Assembly (NCBI RefSeq): GCF_014650695.1
Contig: NZ_BMVL01000023.1
Location: 45,393-84,021, forward strand
Length of the DNA: 38,629 nucleotides
Source: Streptomyces avidinii
GTDB taxonomy: Bacteria; Actinomycetota; Actinomycetes; Streptomycetales; Streptomycetaceae
Direction of reading: 5' to 3'
The notes below the pieces were generated by a model. The model worked only from the letters and a program-made list of their open reading frames with translations, searched no databases and was not told the DNA's origin. This document shows, in pieces, positions 7,973-15,167 of the stretch (the first letter of the stretch is position 1; the number at the start of each line of letters is the position of its first letter). Both the position numbers and the translations under genes were made by a program.

Positions 7973-9984
7973 CGGGTCTCCTCGGCGGTGCGCAGCACGG
8001 TGAAGCCGAAGGAGCGCAGCAGGCCGGCGGGTTCGGGGGCAGGGGCGGGGGCGGGGGCGGGGGCGGCGGGGCCGGCTCCGGACAGCCGGTGCAGGGTGTC
8101 CTGGAAGGCTTCCTCGCGCCCGGCCAGGTCGGCGAGCCAGCCCCCGCTCCAGCCGAGGTCCTCCCAGGCGGCGGTGCGTGCCCCGGCCGCCGCCAGCGGG
8201 GCGACCGCGCCGCCGGAAGGGCGGGGCCGGGCGGCGGACGGCCCGGCCGCGGCGGTGACGGCGGCGGCGGTGACGGCGGCCAGCGCGGCGAAGGCCGCGG
8301 CGTCGCCGGGCGTGGCCTCGACGGCCTCGCCGAGCACCGGGCCCGGCCCGTGCCCCGGGCCCGCCGGGGTGCGGCGGACCACGGCCCGGTAGGCGTGCGC
8401 GCGGGGGGCCGCCCGGTGCACCTCCAGTCGCGCGGCGATGTCGAGCCGGTCGGTCAGCGTCTTCCACCAGTGGCGCAGCTGCGGGTGGCCGGACCATCGG
8501 GCCGGGTCCACCGCGGTGCGCCCGTCCGGGGCGGCCGCGGCGAGGCGGCGGGCGGCGGCGTGGCGCAGGGCGCGGCCGCGGGCGTGCCCCGGACCGGCTC
8601 CGACGGTGAACGCGTCGTCCCCGAGGAGGAGTTCGGCGGCGCGGCAGAACAGTTCCAGCCGGGCCAGGTCCAGCCGGGGCGCGCCGCCGGTCAGGGTGCG
8701 GGGCGTTCCGGTGTCCCGGATGGCGGGGCCGGGGCCGGGGCCGGGGCCGGGGCCGGGCAGTGTGCAGGTGGCGAGGGGGACCGGGAGTTGGGGCAGGTCC
8801 CCCGGCAGGGGTTCGGGCAGGGGTCCGCAGCGGGGCTCCCCCAGGGCGGCGATGCGCCGCAGTGCCTCGGTGAGGTCGGCCGGGGGTGCGAGGCGGACGT
8901 GGCGGTCCGCGTCGATGCGCCGGGGGCCGAGCCAACTGTGGTGGTCGGCGCGCGCAGGGCGGGCGTCGGCGAGGAGGACGGCGGGGATCCCCGGGAGCAG
9001 CCGCGGGTCGTCTCCCTCGGCGGCCGGGTCGGGCAGTGCGGCGGCCGCGCACAGCAGCCGGTGCGCGGCGGCGCCGGCCAGCAGCGCGGCGAACGCGCCC
9101 GGTGTCCCGTGGGGTTGCGGTGCACCTCCCTGCCCGCCCTCCCCCTCGGCGCGTGCCCGGGCGGGGCCGGCGGGGGCGGTCACGTAGCCGGTGCTGCCGC
9201 TGCGTCCGGCAGCGACCGTCCTCCCCCGGCCGGCACCGCGGACGGTCGGCGCTGCTCCGGCCTCCCCGTCGGCGTCGGCGGCGTGGGCGAGTCGGGCCTC
9301 CAGGGCCGCCGCGTCGGCGCGTGCCTGGGCGGCGCTGCCGGGGGCGGTCACGTAGCCGGTGCTGCCGCTGCGTCCGGCGGCGACCGTCCGGTCCCGGCCG
9401 GCACCGCGGACGGTCAGCAGGACCCGGTCCACGGGCAGCCCGGGGTCGCGGGTGGGGGTGACGGGCACACCGCCGGCCTCCAGTGCGCGTACCGCGGCGG
9501 TGGCGGCCGGGGAGGCCGGGTCGCGGGCCAGGACCTCGGCCCGGGCGGTGGCGAGGGCGGCGGCCGCGTCGGCGGGGTGGGCGGCCGTGGCGTCGATCCA
9601 CCGTGCGACGGCCGGATCCGCCGGGCCGGTGGGGGCCGGTGTCCCGGCGGCGGGTGGGGCGGGGACGAGGAGGTCGTGCTCGGCGAGGCGGCCGACGAGG
9701 GTGTCGACGGCGGTACGGACGGACGAGCCCGGCTCCAGGCCCTCCCGGAACTGTGCCAGGCCCCCGGTGCGCAGGGGTTCCTCCAGCAGGCCCCACACCA
9801 CCGGAACGGCGGTGCTGCCCTCCAGGGTGACGCTGCCGCGCCGGCCCCGCAGGTGCAGGCCAGCGCGCAGCGGTGTGACGGCGGTGCCGGGGCGCAGCCG
9901 GTCGCCGGGGTGCGGCCGGGCGTCGAGGGGCGGCCGGTCGTCGCCGCTCGCGCGACCGCCCGTGCCGGGGTTCGTGCCGGTCAT
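7969..9984 (-). CDS. lazD: RRE/ocin-ThiF-like cyclodehydratase partner (LazD-like)
   Basis: This is a 671-residue protein with ATGA overlaps at both ends of the gene. The first 95 residues look like a winged-helix RiPP recognition element (RPGTAVTPLRAGLHLRGRRG, SVTLEGSTAVPVVWGLLEEP), which binds the leader peptide and delivers it to the YcaO protein. A degenerate ThiF-like region follows. An unusual feature is a duplicated segment: TVRGAGRDRTVAAGRSGSTG and TVRGAGRGRTVAAGRSGSTG, each followed by YVTAP, 56 residues apart. (GP)n and (AP)n tracts occur near residues 410-420 and 640-650. Homology to LazD/TbtF/GodD-type proteins rests on position, size and the RRE-like start. The C-terminal half is too GC-biased to recognise finer motifs. 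Confidence 0.85.
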   Translation of the reverse strand: MTGTNPGTGGRASGDDRPPLDARPHPGDRLRPGTAVTPLRAGLHLRGRRGSVTLEGSTAVPVVWGLLEEPLRTGGLAQFREGLEPGSSVRTAVDTLVGRLAEHDLLVPAPPAAGTPAPTGPADPAVARWIDATAAHPADAAAALATARAEVLARDPASPAATAAVRALEAGGVPVTPTRDPGLPVDRVLLTVRGAGRDRTVAAGRSGSTGYVTAPGSAAQARADAAALEARLAHAADADGEAGAAPTVRGAGRGRTVAAGRSGSTGYVTAPAGPARARAEGEGGQGGAPQPHGTPGAFAALLAGAAAHRLLCAAAALPDPAAEGDDPRLLPGIPAVLLADARPARADHHSWLGPRRIDADRHVRLAPPADLTEALRRIAALGEPRCGPLPEPLPGDLPQLPVPLATCTLPGPGPGPGPGPAIRDTGTPRTLTGGAPRLDLARLELFCRAAELLLGDDAFTVGAGPGHARGRALRHAAARRLAAAAPDGRTAVDPARWSGHPQLRHWWKTLTDRLDIAARLEVHRAAPRAHAYRAVVRRTPAGPGHGPGPVLGEAVEATPGDAAAFAALAAVTAAAVTAAAGPSAARPRPSGGAVAPLAAAGARTAAWEDLGWSGGWLADLAGREEAFQDTLHRLSGAGPAAPAPAPAPAPEPAGLLRSFGFTVLRTAEETR
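8036..8068. repeat. (Ala-Pro)n coding tract
   Basis: GGGGCG hexamers repeated in frame encode PAPAPAPAPAPEPA near the C-terminus of the LazD-like protein. It is a simple slippage-prone tract. Confidence 0.75.
8725..8757. repeat. (Gly-Pro)n coding tract
   Basis: Five consecutive GGGGCC units encode a Gly-Pro linker (LPGPGPGPGPGP) in the LazD-like protein. It is likely variable between isolates. Confidence 0.75.
9148..9418. repeat. in-frame ~103-bp duplication within the LazD-like gene
   Basis: Two copies, about 9148-9250 and 9316-9418, are offset by exactly 168 bp (56 codons). They are nearly identical over about 103 bp, differing at a handful of positions. The repeat encodes about 34 residues including GRSGSTGYVTAP. 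It is longer and more complex than the nearby simple repeats, so it is a segmental duplication rather than polymerase stutter. Confidence 0.85.
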
Positions 9985-11195
9985 GTCCGTGCCTCCACCG
10001 CGTCGATGACGGCGCCGATCTCGGTGCGCCAGTCGCAGCCGGTCAGGGCGGGCACGGCGCGGACGACCAGGTGCGCGGCGAGGTAGCGCTCCAGCGGGCG
10101 GACGTCGCAGATGGTCAGCAGCCGGTACAGGGCGTTCGTGCAGGCCCGGTGGATGAGGTAGTCGGGGCGGCTCCACATCGCGCCCTGCGGGTCGGCGCGG
10201 CGCAGCAGGCGGTGGAACTCGCTGTAGCGGGTGCGGATGTCCTGGTTCCAGCGCTCGTACGCGGCGGTGTCGCCGGTGGCGGCGGCCCGGACCCGGTAGG
10301 CGAGGGGGTCTCCGTGGAGGTCGGCGCCCGCGTCGTGGCGCTCCTGCGCAAGGTGCCAGGCGCCTTGCGAGAAGCCGGCCCAGGCCTGTTCCCAGTCGTC
10401 CGTGTGCCCGTCGGCGATCCGTCCGACGAGGGCGGTCGCGGTGTGCCCGGCGCGCTCCGAGTGGCGTTCGAAGGCGGTGCGCAGCCTTCCGTCCGGGTCG
10501 TCGTGGAGCAGGAAGTCCTCCAGGTGGGAGACGTAGGACCAGTGCCCGCCGGTCAGCCCGCCGGGGTGGGTGCAGGCGTGGGCCGCGAGGGCGGTCACCG
10601 CGAGGCGGAGCCGGGCCCGGTCGGTGTCCTGGTGCCGGCCGAGGAAGTCGGCGCCGGAGCGCAGGGCGTCCAGGCCGGACCGCAGCAGGTCCTCCCGCAG
10701 GCGGGTCCCGTCCGCTCCGAGCAGGCCCCGGACCGAGGACCGGTCGACGGGCTCGATCCGGACCGTGTTGTCGGGGAGGACCGGCCCGTAGGGCGGGGGG
10801 ACGAGTTCGGCGCGTCCGGACTCGGCGGCCTGTTGGAGGAGTTGGGCCTCGGTGAGGTCGCTGTGGGAGGGGTGGTCGCGCAGCCGGGCCCTGATGCGTG
10901 CGGCTGCGGTCTCGGCGGTGTGCGCCACCCGGGCGGGATCGGTGCCCTGCAGGCGCAGCCGCAGGTGCGGGCCGTGCAGCCAGTGCCGCTCGACGTGGGC
11001 GACGGTCCCGTCGGCGGAGGCGGAGGCGGCAACGGAGGCGGCGAGCGGCAGCATCACCTCGCGCAGCAGGGGGGCCTTGACCGGCTGGTGGTAGTAGGCG
11101 ACGACGTCCAGCGCGCAGCTGTCGCGCGGGTCGTGGTCCTCGCCTCCTGCCGGTGCGAGTGCAGGTGCGGGGGTTTCGGGGTCGGGGGTCGGCAT
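9981..11195 (-). CDS. lazC: pyridine synthase of thiopeptide biosynthesis (LazC-like)
   Basis: This is a 404-residue protein of the thiopeptide-type biosynthesis fold: LDVVAYYHQPVKAPLLREVM near the start, then HWLHGPHLRLRLQG, both typical of the lantibiotic dehydratase C-terminal superfamily. In thiopeptide pathways the free-standing member (LazC, TbtD, TclM) performs the formal [4+2] cycloaddition between two dehydroalanines, forming the central pyridine and releasing the leader peptide. The ATG at 11195 has a strong AGGAGAGGAG upstream. An in-frame ATG at 11243 overlaps the lazB-like stop (ATGA) like the other junctions and would add 16 residues. The 3' end overlaps the next gene by ATGA. 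Confidence 0.88.
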   Translation of the reverse strand: MPTPDPETPAPALAPAGGEDHDPRDSCALDVVAYYHQPVKAPLLREVMLPLAASVAASASADGTVAHVERHWLHGPHLRLRLQGTDPARVAHTAETAAARIRARLRDHPSHSDLTEAQLLQQAAESGRAELVPPPYGPVLPDNTVRIEPVDRSSVRGLLGADGTRLREDLLRSGLDALRSGADFLGRHQDTDRARLRLAVTALAAHACTHPGGLTGGHWSYVSHLEDFLLHDDPDGRLRTAFERHSERAGHTATALVGRIADGHTDDWEQAWAGFSQGAWHLAQERHDAGADLHGDPLAYRVRAAATGDTAAYERWNQDIRTRYSEFHRLLRRADPQGAMWSRPDYLIHRACTNALYRLLTICDVRPLERYLAAHLVVRAVPALTGCDWRTEIGAVIDAVEART

Positions 11196-11239
11196 GTCCG
11201 GTGTGCTCCTCTCCTGGTGCTGCGGGCCGGGCGGGCGGG

Positions 11240-13993
11240 TCATCGGGCCGGGCGTCCGTCGCGGTAGACCTCGAGGACGAGTTCGACGGCCCGGGCGGGT
11301 GTGTTCAGTCCGCCGGGTGCGGGCAGTGCCTCTTCGAGGACGACGCCGTCGGTGTGCCGGGTGAGCCATTTGGCGAGGCAGCGCAGGTGCAGGGCGTTGC
11401 CGAGGTCGGCGAGGTGCGGTTTGGGGCGGGCCAGCCGGCTCAGGAAGTCCTCGGTGGCCCGGCCGGTGGGGGCGCCGGCCAGCGGGTGCAGGAAGATCTG
11501 CTCGGGCAGGCCGAGCAGGGCGCGCCAGTGGGCGGCGGCGGCCGCGGGGACCCGGCCGGGGCGGGTGTCGGCGGTGAGGTCGGCGCGCAGCCGGGCCACG
11601 ACTGCGGGCGGCAGCAGCCAGCGGCGGCGCTGGAGGACCACGTGCCGGTGGCGGAGCCGGGAGCTGAGGGTGACGGTGCCGCCGGGGGCGGGCAGGGCGC
11701 GGCGGGGGGCGAGGGGCCGGAAGTCGACGACCCCGCCGGGGTGGTCGCCGAGGTGGGCGGCGATGCGGGCCGGCAGCAGGACGGGGGCGAGGAAGCCGGG
11801 GTAGAGCACGTCGAGCGGTTCGCCGGTGGCCCGCAGGCGAATCCGGACCTGGTCGGTGGCTTCGTCGTGGACGAGTTCGAGGTCGGTCTCGGAGATCGGG
11901 GTGCGGTGCCGGTCGGGGCCGATCTCGTCCGGGACGAGGAGGGGGTGGAGGTTGGCGTTGAACCCGCCGACGGGGCGGATCTGGGCGGGGCGGGCGCCGG
12001 GGGCGAGGCCGCGCCGGATCTGCCGGGACACCTCGGCGGTGGCGCGGGGGTCCAGGGAATCCAGGAAGCGGCTGGCGAACCGGCCCCATCCGCCGTAGAC
12101 GTGGTTGACGGCCAGCAGCCCGGAGGCGGGGTCGCGCTGGAGGAAGTAGGCGTAGCTGAGGGGCCGTTCGACGGTCGGGGCGGGGAGCCGCTCCCCGAGG
12201 GTCTTGAGGGTGTCCGCGGGCAGCAGCACCTCGTCGGGGTCCCCGACGGGGTCGGGGGTGTGGTGGCCGGAAGGGCCGCTCCGGTCGCGCAGCGCGTCGG
12301 CGATCTCGGCGCGCAGCCTGGCCAGTGGTTCGGTCGCGCTGGGGAACGCGTCGCGGTCGGCGGGGTCAAGGAGGGCGATGCGGCCGGCGGACTCCCAGGC
12401 GGCGGTGACGTCGGCGCCGAACTCCCAGGGGTGCGCGCAGCGTCCGCCGGGGCCGTAGCGCTCGACGAAGCGGTCGCGGACGGTGCGGCGGACGAGATGG
12501 CCGAGGTCGAAGAGTTCGGCGAGGGCGGTGACCTCGCCGAGCGCCTCGTGGTCGGCGGCGGCGAGGAATCCGTCGAGCGCCAGCGGGCGCGGGGCGACCA
12601 CGTCCTCGGACAGGACGGTCAGCGGGGCGGAGGCGGTGGGGACGGGCCGGCCTGCGGCGGCCAGTTCGGCGGTCCAGCGCCGGGTGAGGTCGGTGAGCCG
12701 GTCGGGGCGTTCCGCGGCCGGGGTGGTGGCGAACCGGGCGGTCAGTGAGTCGAGTTCGGCGATCCGGTCGGCGCGCTGCGCGTCCTGGGGGTGGCCGGGC
12801 GCGAAGGACCGTAGCCAGGCGGCGAGGCGGCGCAGGGGGGCGGGGTCCTGCGGGGGGACGGGGTCCTGCGGGACCAGCAGGCCGGCGAGGGCGAGCCGGT
12901 CGAGGAAGGCGGCGGCCCGGCCGCCGCCGCCGCCGTCGTCGTCGCCGGCGCCGGCGGGGCGCAGCGCCGCGGCCAGGTGCCGGGTCAGCTCCGCGAGCGG
13001 TACGGGGTTCTCGGCGAGGCCGGTGAGCAGGCGCAGTGCTCCGCCGAAGGCCACCTCCGCCTCGTCCTCGCCGGGGACGAGGTAGCGGCCGCCGGCGAAG
13101 GAGGGCCGGTCGCGGGAGTACGCGGCCCGCCCGCCGGCGGTCCGTGCGGTGCTGGTGATGCGGTGGGGCAGGGTGGTGCGGCGGTGCGGTGCGTCGAGGA
13201 GGGCGAGGGTCAGCGCGGTCGTCAGGGTGCGGTTGGCCGTGACGACGGACCGCAGGGGGCCGTCGAGGAGGGGTGCGGCGCCCCAGGAGGTCACCGGGCG
13301 GGCGGGGCCGTCGTAGGGGGCGGCGCCGGGGGTGGGGGCGGCGGTCAGCGGGCCCCATCCGACCGCCGTGAACCACGACAGCGGGCTGGTCTTGGTGCTG
13401 GCGCGCAGGGCGTAGCGCAGCACGGTGGGCTCCTCCTTGCGGGCCCGGCGGTCGTCGGCTCCGGTGGCGGCGCGGTTCACGGCGCGCAGCAGGTCGGCGC
13501 TGGTCAGGGCGGTGGCCTTGGCGAGGGCGGGTTCGCGGCAGAGGGCGGCGAGTGCGGCGCGTTCGGCGTCGAGGGCGGGGTCCGTGGCGGCGTCGAGGGC
13601 GGTGAGGAGGGTGTCGCGGTCGGCGCGCAGGGTGAGCCAGGCGGCGAGCCGGGGCAGGCGGTCCGGGAGGTCGCCGAGGCGGGCGAGGACGGCGGGGCGG
13701 GGTTCACGGCCGTTGTGCAGGGCCCGTCGCAGGGGCAGGACGACGTCGCGGTGGAAGTCGGCGGGGTGGCCGTCGCGGGCGGCGTACAGGTCGTCGCAGA
13801 GCGGTGCGGCGGTCAGGGCCATTTCGGTGTCGAGCCGGTGGAGGCGGGCCAGCAGGTCGCGGAAGGCGGCCGGGGCCGGGTGCTGGGCCGGGTGGGCGAG
13901 CACGGTGGCGCGGGCCAGCGCGTAGGGCGCGGATCGTACCCGGTAGCCGTCGGTGCCGGGGGTGGGGTGCGGCTGCGGATCCGGGTGCGGCAT
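11240..13993 (-). CDS. lazB: LanB-type Glu-tRNA-dependent Ser glutamylase (LazB-like)
   Basis: This is a 917-residue protein beginning near GYRVRSAPYALARATVLAHP, characteristic of the lantibiotic dehydratase N-terminal domain. Other family-like stretches are RYALRASTKTSPLSWFTAVG, YFLQRDPASGLLAVNHVYGG and RHVVLQRRRWLLP. The size fits a 'split' LanB that carries only the glutamylation domain, with elimination done by a separate protein. It should transfer glutamate from Glu-tRNA to core Ser side chains, preparing dehydroalanines for pyridine formation. It is separated from the precursor genes by 156 bases containing a hairpin and direct repeats. All downstream genes are tightly coupled to it. 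The start ATG at 13993 has only a moderate ribosome site (AGGA 12 bases upstream). Confidence 0.9.
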   Translation of the reverse strand: MPHPDPQPHPTPGTDGYRVRSAPYALARATVLAHPAQHPAPAAFRDLLARLHRLDTEMALTAAPLCDDLYAARDGHPADFHRDVVLPLRRALHNGREPRPAVLARLGDLPDRLPRLAAWLTLRADRDTLLTALDAATDPALDAERAALAALCREPALAKATALTSADLLRAVNRAATGADDRRARKEEPTVLRYALRASTKTSPLSWFTAVGWGPLTAAPTPGAAPYDGPARPVTSWGAAPLLDGPLRSVVTANRTLTTALTLALLDAPHRRTTLPHRITSTARTAGGRAAYSRDRPSFAGGRYLVPGEDEAEVAFGGALRLLTGLAENPVPLAELTRHLAAALRPAGAGDDDGGGGGRAAAFLDRLALAGLLVPQDPVPPQDPAPLRRLAAWLRSFAPGHPQDAQRADRIAELDSLTARFATTPAAERPDRLTDLTRRWTAELAAAGRPVPTASAPLTVLSEDVVAPRPLALDGFLAAADHEALGEVTALAELFDLGHLVRRTVRDRFVERYGPGGRCAHPWEFGADVTAAWESAGRIALLDPADRDAFPSATEPLARLRAEIADALRDRSGPSGHHTPDPVGDPDEVLLPADTLKTLGERLPAPTVERPLSYAYFLQRDPASGLLAVNHVYGGWGRFASRFLDSLDPRATAEVSRQIRRGLAPGARPAQIRPVGGFNANLHPLLVPDEIGPDRHRTPISETDLELVHDEATDQVRIRLRATGEPLDVLYPGFLAPVLLPARIAAHLGDHPGGVVDFRPLAPRRALPAPGGTVTLSSRLRHRHVVLQRRRWLLPPAVVARLRADLTADTRPGRVPAAAAAHWRALLGLPEQIFLHPLAGAPTGRATEDFLSRLARPKPHLADLGNALHLRCLAKWLTRHTDGVVLEEALPAPGGLNTPARAVELVLEVYRDGRPAR

Positions 13994-14028
13994 GGGTTCC
14001 CGTCCTGTGGGTGGGTGCGGCGCGCGGG

Positions 14029-14059
14029 CTTCCCGCCGGGCACGGGGCACGGCGGGAAG
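14029..14059 (-). terminator. hairpin between precursor and enzyme genes (attenuator or processing site)
   Basis: CTTCCCGCCG (14029-14038) and CGGCGGGAAG (14050-14059) form a perfect 10-bp stem with an 11-base loop. There is no T-run. Lying just downstream of the precursor genes and upstream of lazB, it could partially terminate or stabilise the precursor mRNA, so that precursor outnumbers enzymes. Confidence 0.6.
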
Positions 14060-14076
14060 CGTCTGCCGAGCGGTCG

Positions 14077-14119
14077 TGCGGTCATGCGGTGGTGCGGTGG
14101 TGCGGTCATGCGGTGGTGC
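14077..14119. repeat. 19-bp direct repeat, 24-bp period
   Basis: TGCGGTCATGCGGTGGTGC occurs exactly at 14077-14095 and 14101-14119, in the untranslated gap between the second precursor gene and lazB. Its function is unknown and slippage is possible. Confidence 0.8.
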
Positions 14120-14149
14120 AGCTGTGCGGCGGTGCGCCGGTGTCCTGCG

Positions 14150-14332
14150 TTACACGGGGAGTTCCGGCAGCTGCGGGTGCGCGCAGGAGGACGAGCCGCA
14201 GGAACAGGAGCTGCCGCCGTTGGACGCGCCGCCCTCGGGCAGCGCGACCGTGTCCCGCATGGAGGTCACGGTGAGTTCACCGAGGTCGAGGTCGTCGAGG
14301 TCAAAACCGGATGACGGTGTGCCGTCGTTCAT
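14150..14332 (-). CDS. lazA: thiopeptide precursor peptide with variant core
   Basis: This is a 60-residue precursor. ATG at 14332 is preceded by GAGAGGA. The leader (1-36) contains the acidic recognition segment FDLDDLDLGELTVTSMRDT and ends LPEGGA, as in lactazole-type leaders. The predicted core (37-60) begins SNGGSSCSCGSSSC and ends in a ten-residue Pro-rich tail (51-60). Relative to the lactazole-like sister peptide, two residues are added before the CSC motif and one is removed between CSC and SSSC. Ser37 and Ser49 would be the pyridine-forming pair, with Cys43, Cys45 and Cys50 as likely thiazoles and Ser48 as a likely oxazole. That predicts a macrocycle one residue larger. These assignments are inferred by analogy. 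Confidence 0.93.
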   Translation of the reverse strand: MNDGTPSSGFDLDDLDLGELTVTSMRDTVALPEGGASNGGSSCSCGSSSCAHPQLPELPV

Positions 14333-14372
14333 GGGTTTCCTCTCGTGTTCGGGATCGGGATCGGGGTCGGGG

Positions 14373-14561
14373 TCAGGCCTGGAGGGCGACCGCGTCGTGC
14401 GGCTGGGCGCACGACGACGAGCCCTGGCAGGAGCAGGAGCCCCAGGACGCGCCGCCCTCGGGCAGTGCGGCGGTGTCCCGCATCGAGGTGACGGTGAGGT
14501 CGCCGAGGTCGAGCTCCAGGTCGTGGAGTTCGGCCTCGGGGGTACGTGCGGCGTCGGACAT
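14373..14561 (-). CDS. lazA: thiopeptide precursor peptide, lactazole-like core
   Basis: This is a 62-residue precursor, promoter-proximal in the operon. ATG at 14561 follows GGGAGA. The leader (1-38) contains ELHDLELDLGDLTVTSMRDT and ends LPEGGA. The core starts SWGSCSCQGSSSCAQP (39-54) and matches my recollection of the lactazole core except Gly for Ala at core position 9, with a longer, different tail (55-62, HDAVALQA). By analogy, Ser39 and Ser50 form the pyridine (32-membered ring), Cys43, Cys45 and Cys51 become thiazoles, Ser49 an oxazole and Ser42 a dehydroalanine. The leader is nearly the same as that of the second precursor, so both should use the same enzymes. Confidence 0.95.
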   Translation of the reverse strand: MSDAARTPEAELHDLELDLGDLTVTSMRDTAALPEGGASWGSCSCQGSSSCAQPHDAVALQA

Positions 14562-15167
14562 ATGTGTCTCCCGGGATGTGGAAGGGGAAAGCCGAAGGTG
14601 CACTGAACGTCGGTCGGCCGGATCGTTCGAAAGCATTGCGAGGCCGTCCGGAGGGCGGCAAGCACGTGGGACTTCTGCTCGCTACCTGGGCAAGTCCGGT
14701 TCGACTTGGTCACGTTGCCGGCGGCCGAAACCGGCCGTACGGGTGTGCCGGCCGGTGTTCCGGCCGCTCTCCAGTATTCCCCGGGGTCCCTTGAGGCCCG
14801 CCGGAGCGTAAGCGGCCGCATTTTCCCGGCGGGGGCGCGGAAATTGCGAGGTGGGGGCGGTCCGCACCGGAATGGCGCACGTCGGGTGCGGGCCGGCGAC
14901 TTCCGGCAGACCGAACAGCGGTGGTCCATGGTCCGGAGGGCTTGGGCGGACGTCCGGTCACGGCCAGGCGATTCGGCCGTGCCGGGATTTTCGATCCCTC
15001 CTTTCTCCGTCGCTTTTCCGTCACACGGTGCAGGGGGCGCAATCGGTTTCTCGCCACTCGGGGCCACCCCCCGATCGGGTTTCATTCATCATGCATTTAT
15101 CGCATGTCGGCATGCGACCACCGAGATCAATTGTCCGATTGGGACACCGATATGACGGAGTATCTTC
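14562..15167. other. 606-bp divergent promoter region
   Basis: No gene is supported here. The region must carry the leftward promoter of the thiopeptide operon and the rightward promoter of the phospholipase gene. The last 100 bases before 15168 are noticeably AT-richer and contain the inverted repeat at 15100-15117. A 7-bp GC hairpin lies at 14750-14767. I could not place -35/-10 boxes with confidence. Confidence 0.5.
15100..15117. promoter_or_regulatory. perfect inverted repeat, candidate operator
   Basis: TCGCATG (15100-15106) and CATGCGA (15111-15117) are separated by TCGG. The site is about 50 bases upstream of the phospholipase start, in an AT-richer patch, which suits a repressor or activator site. 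The cognate regulator is unknown. Confidence 0.45.
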
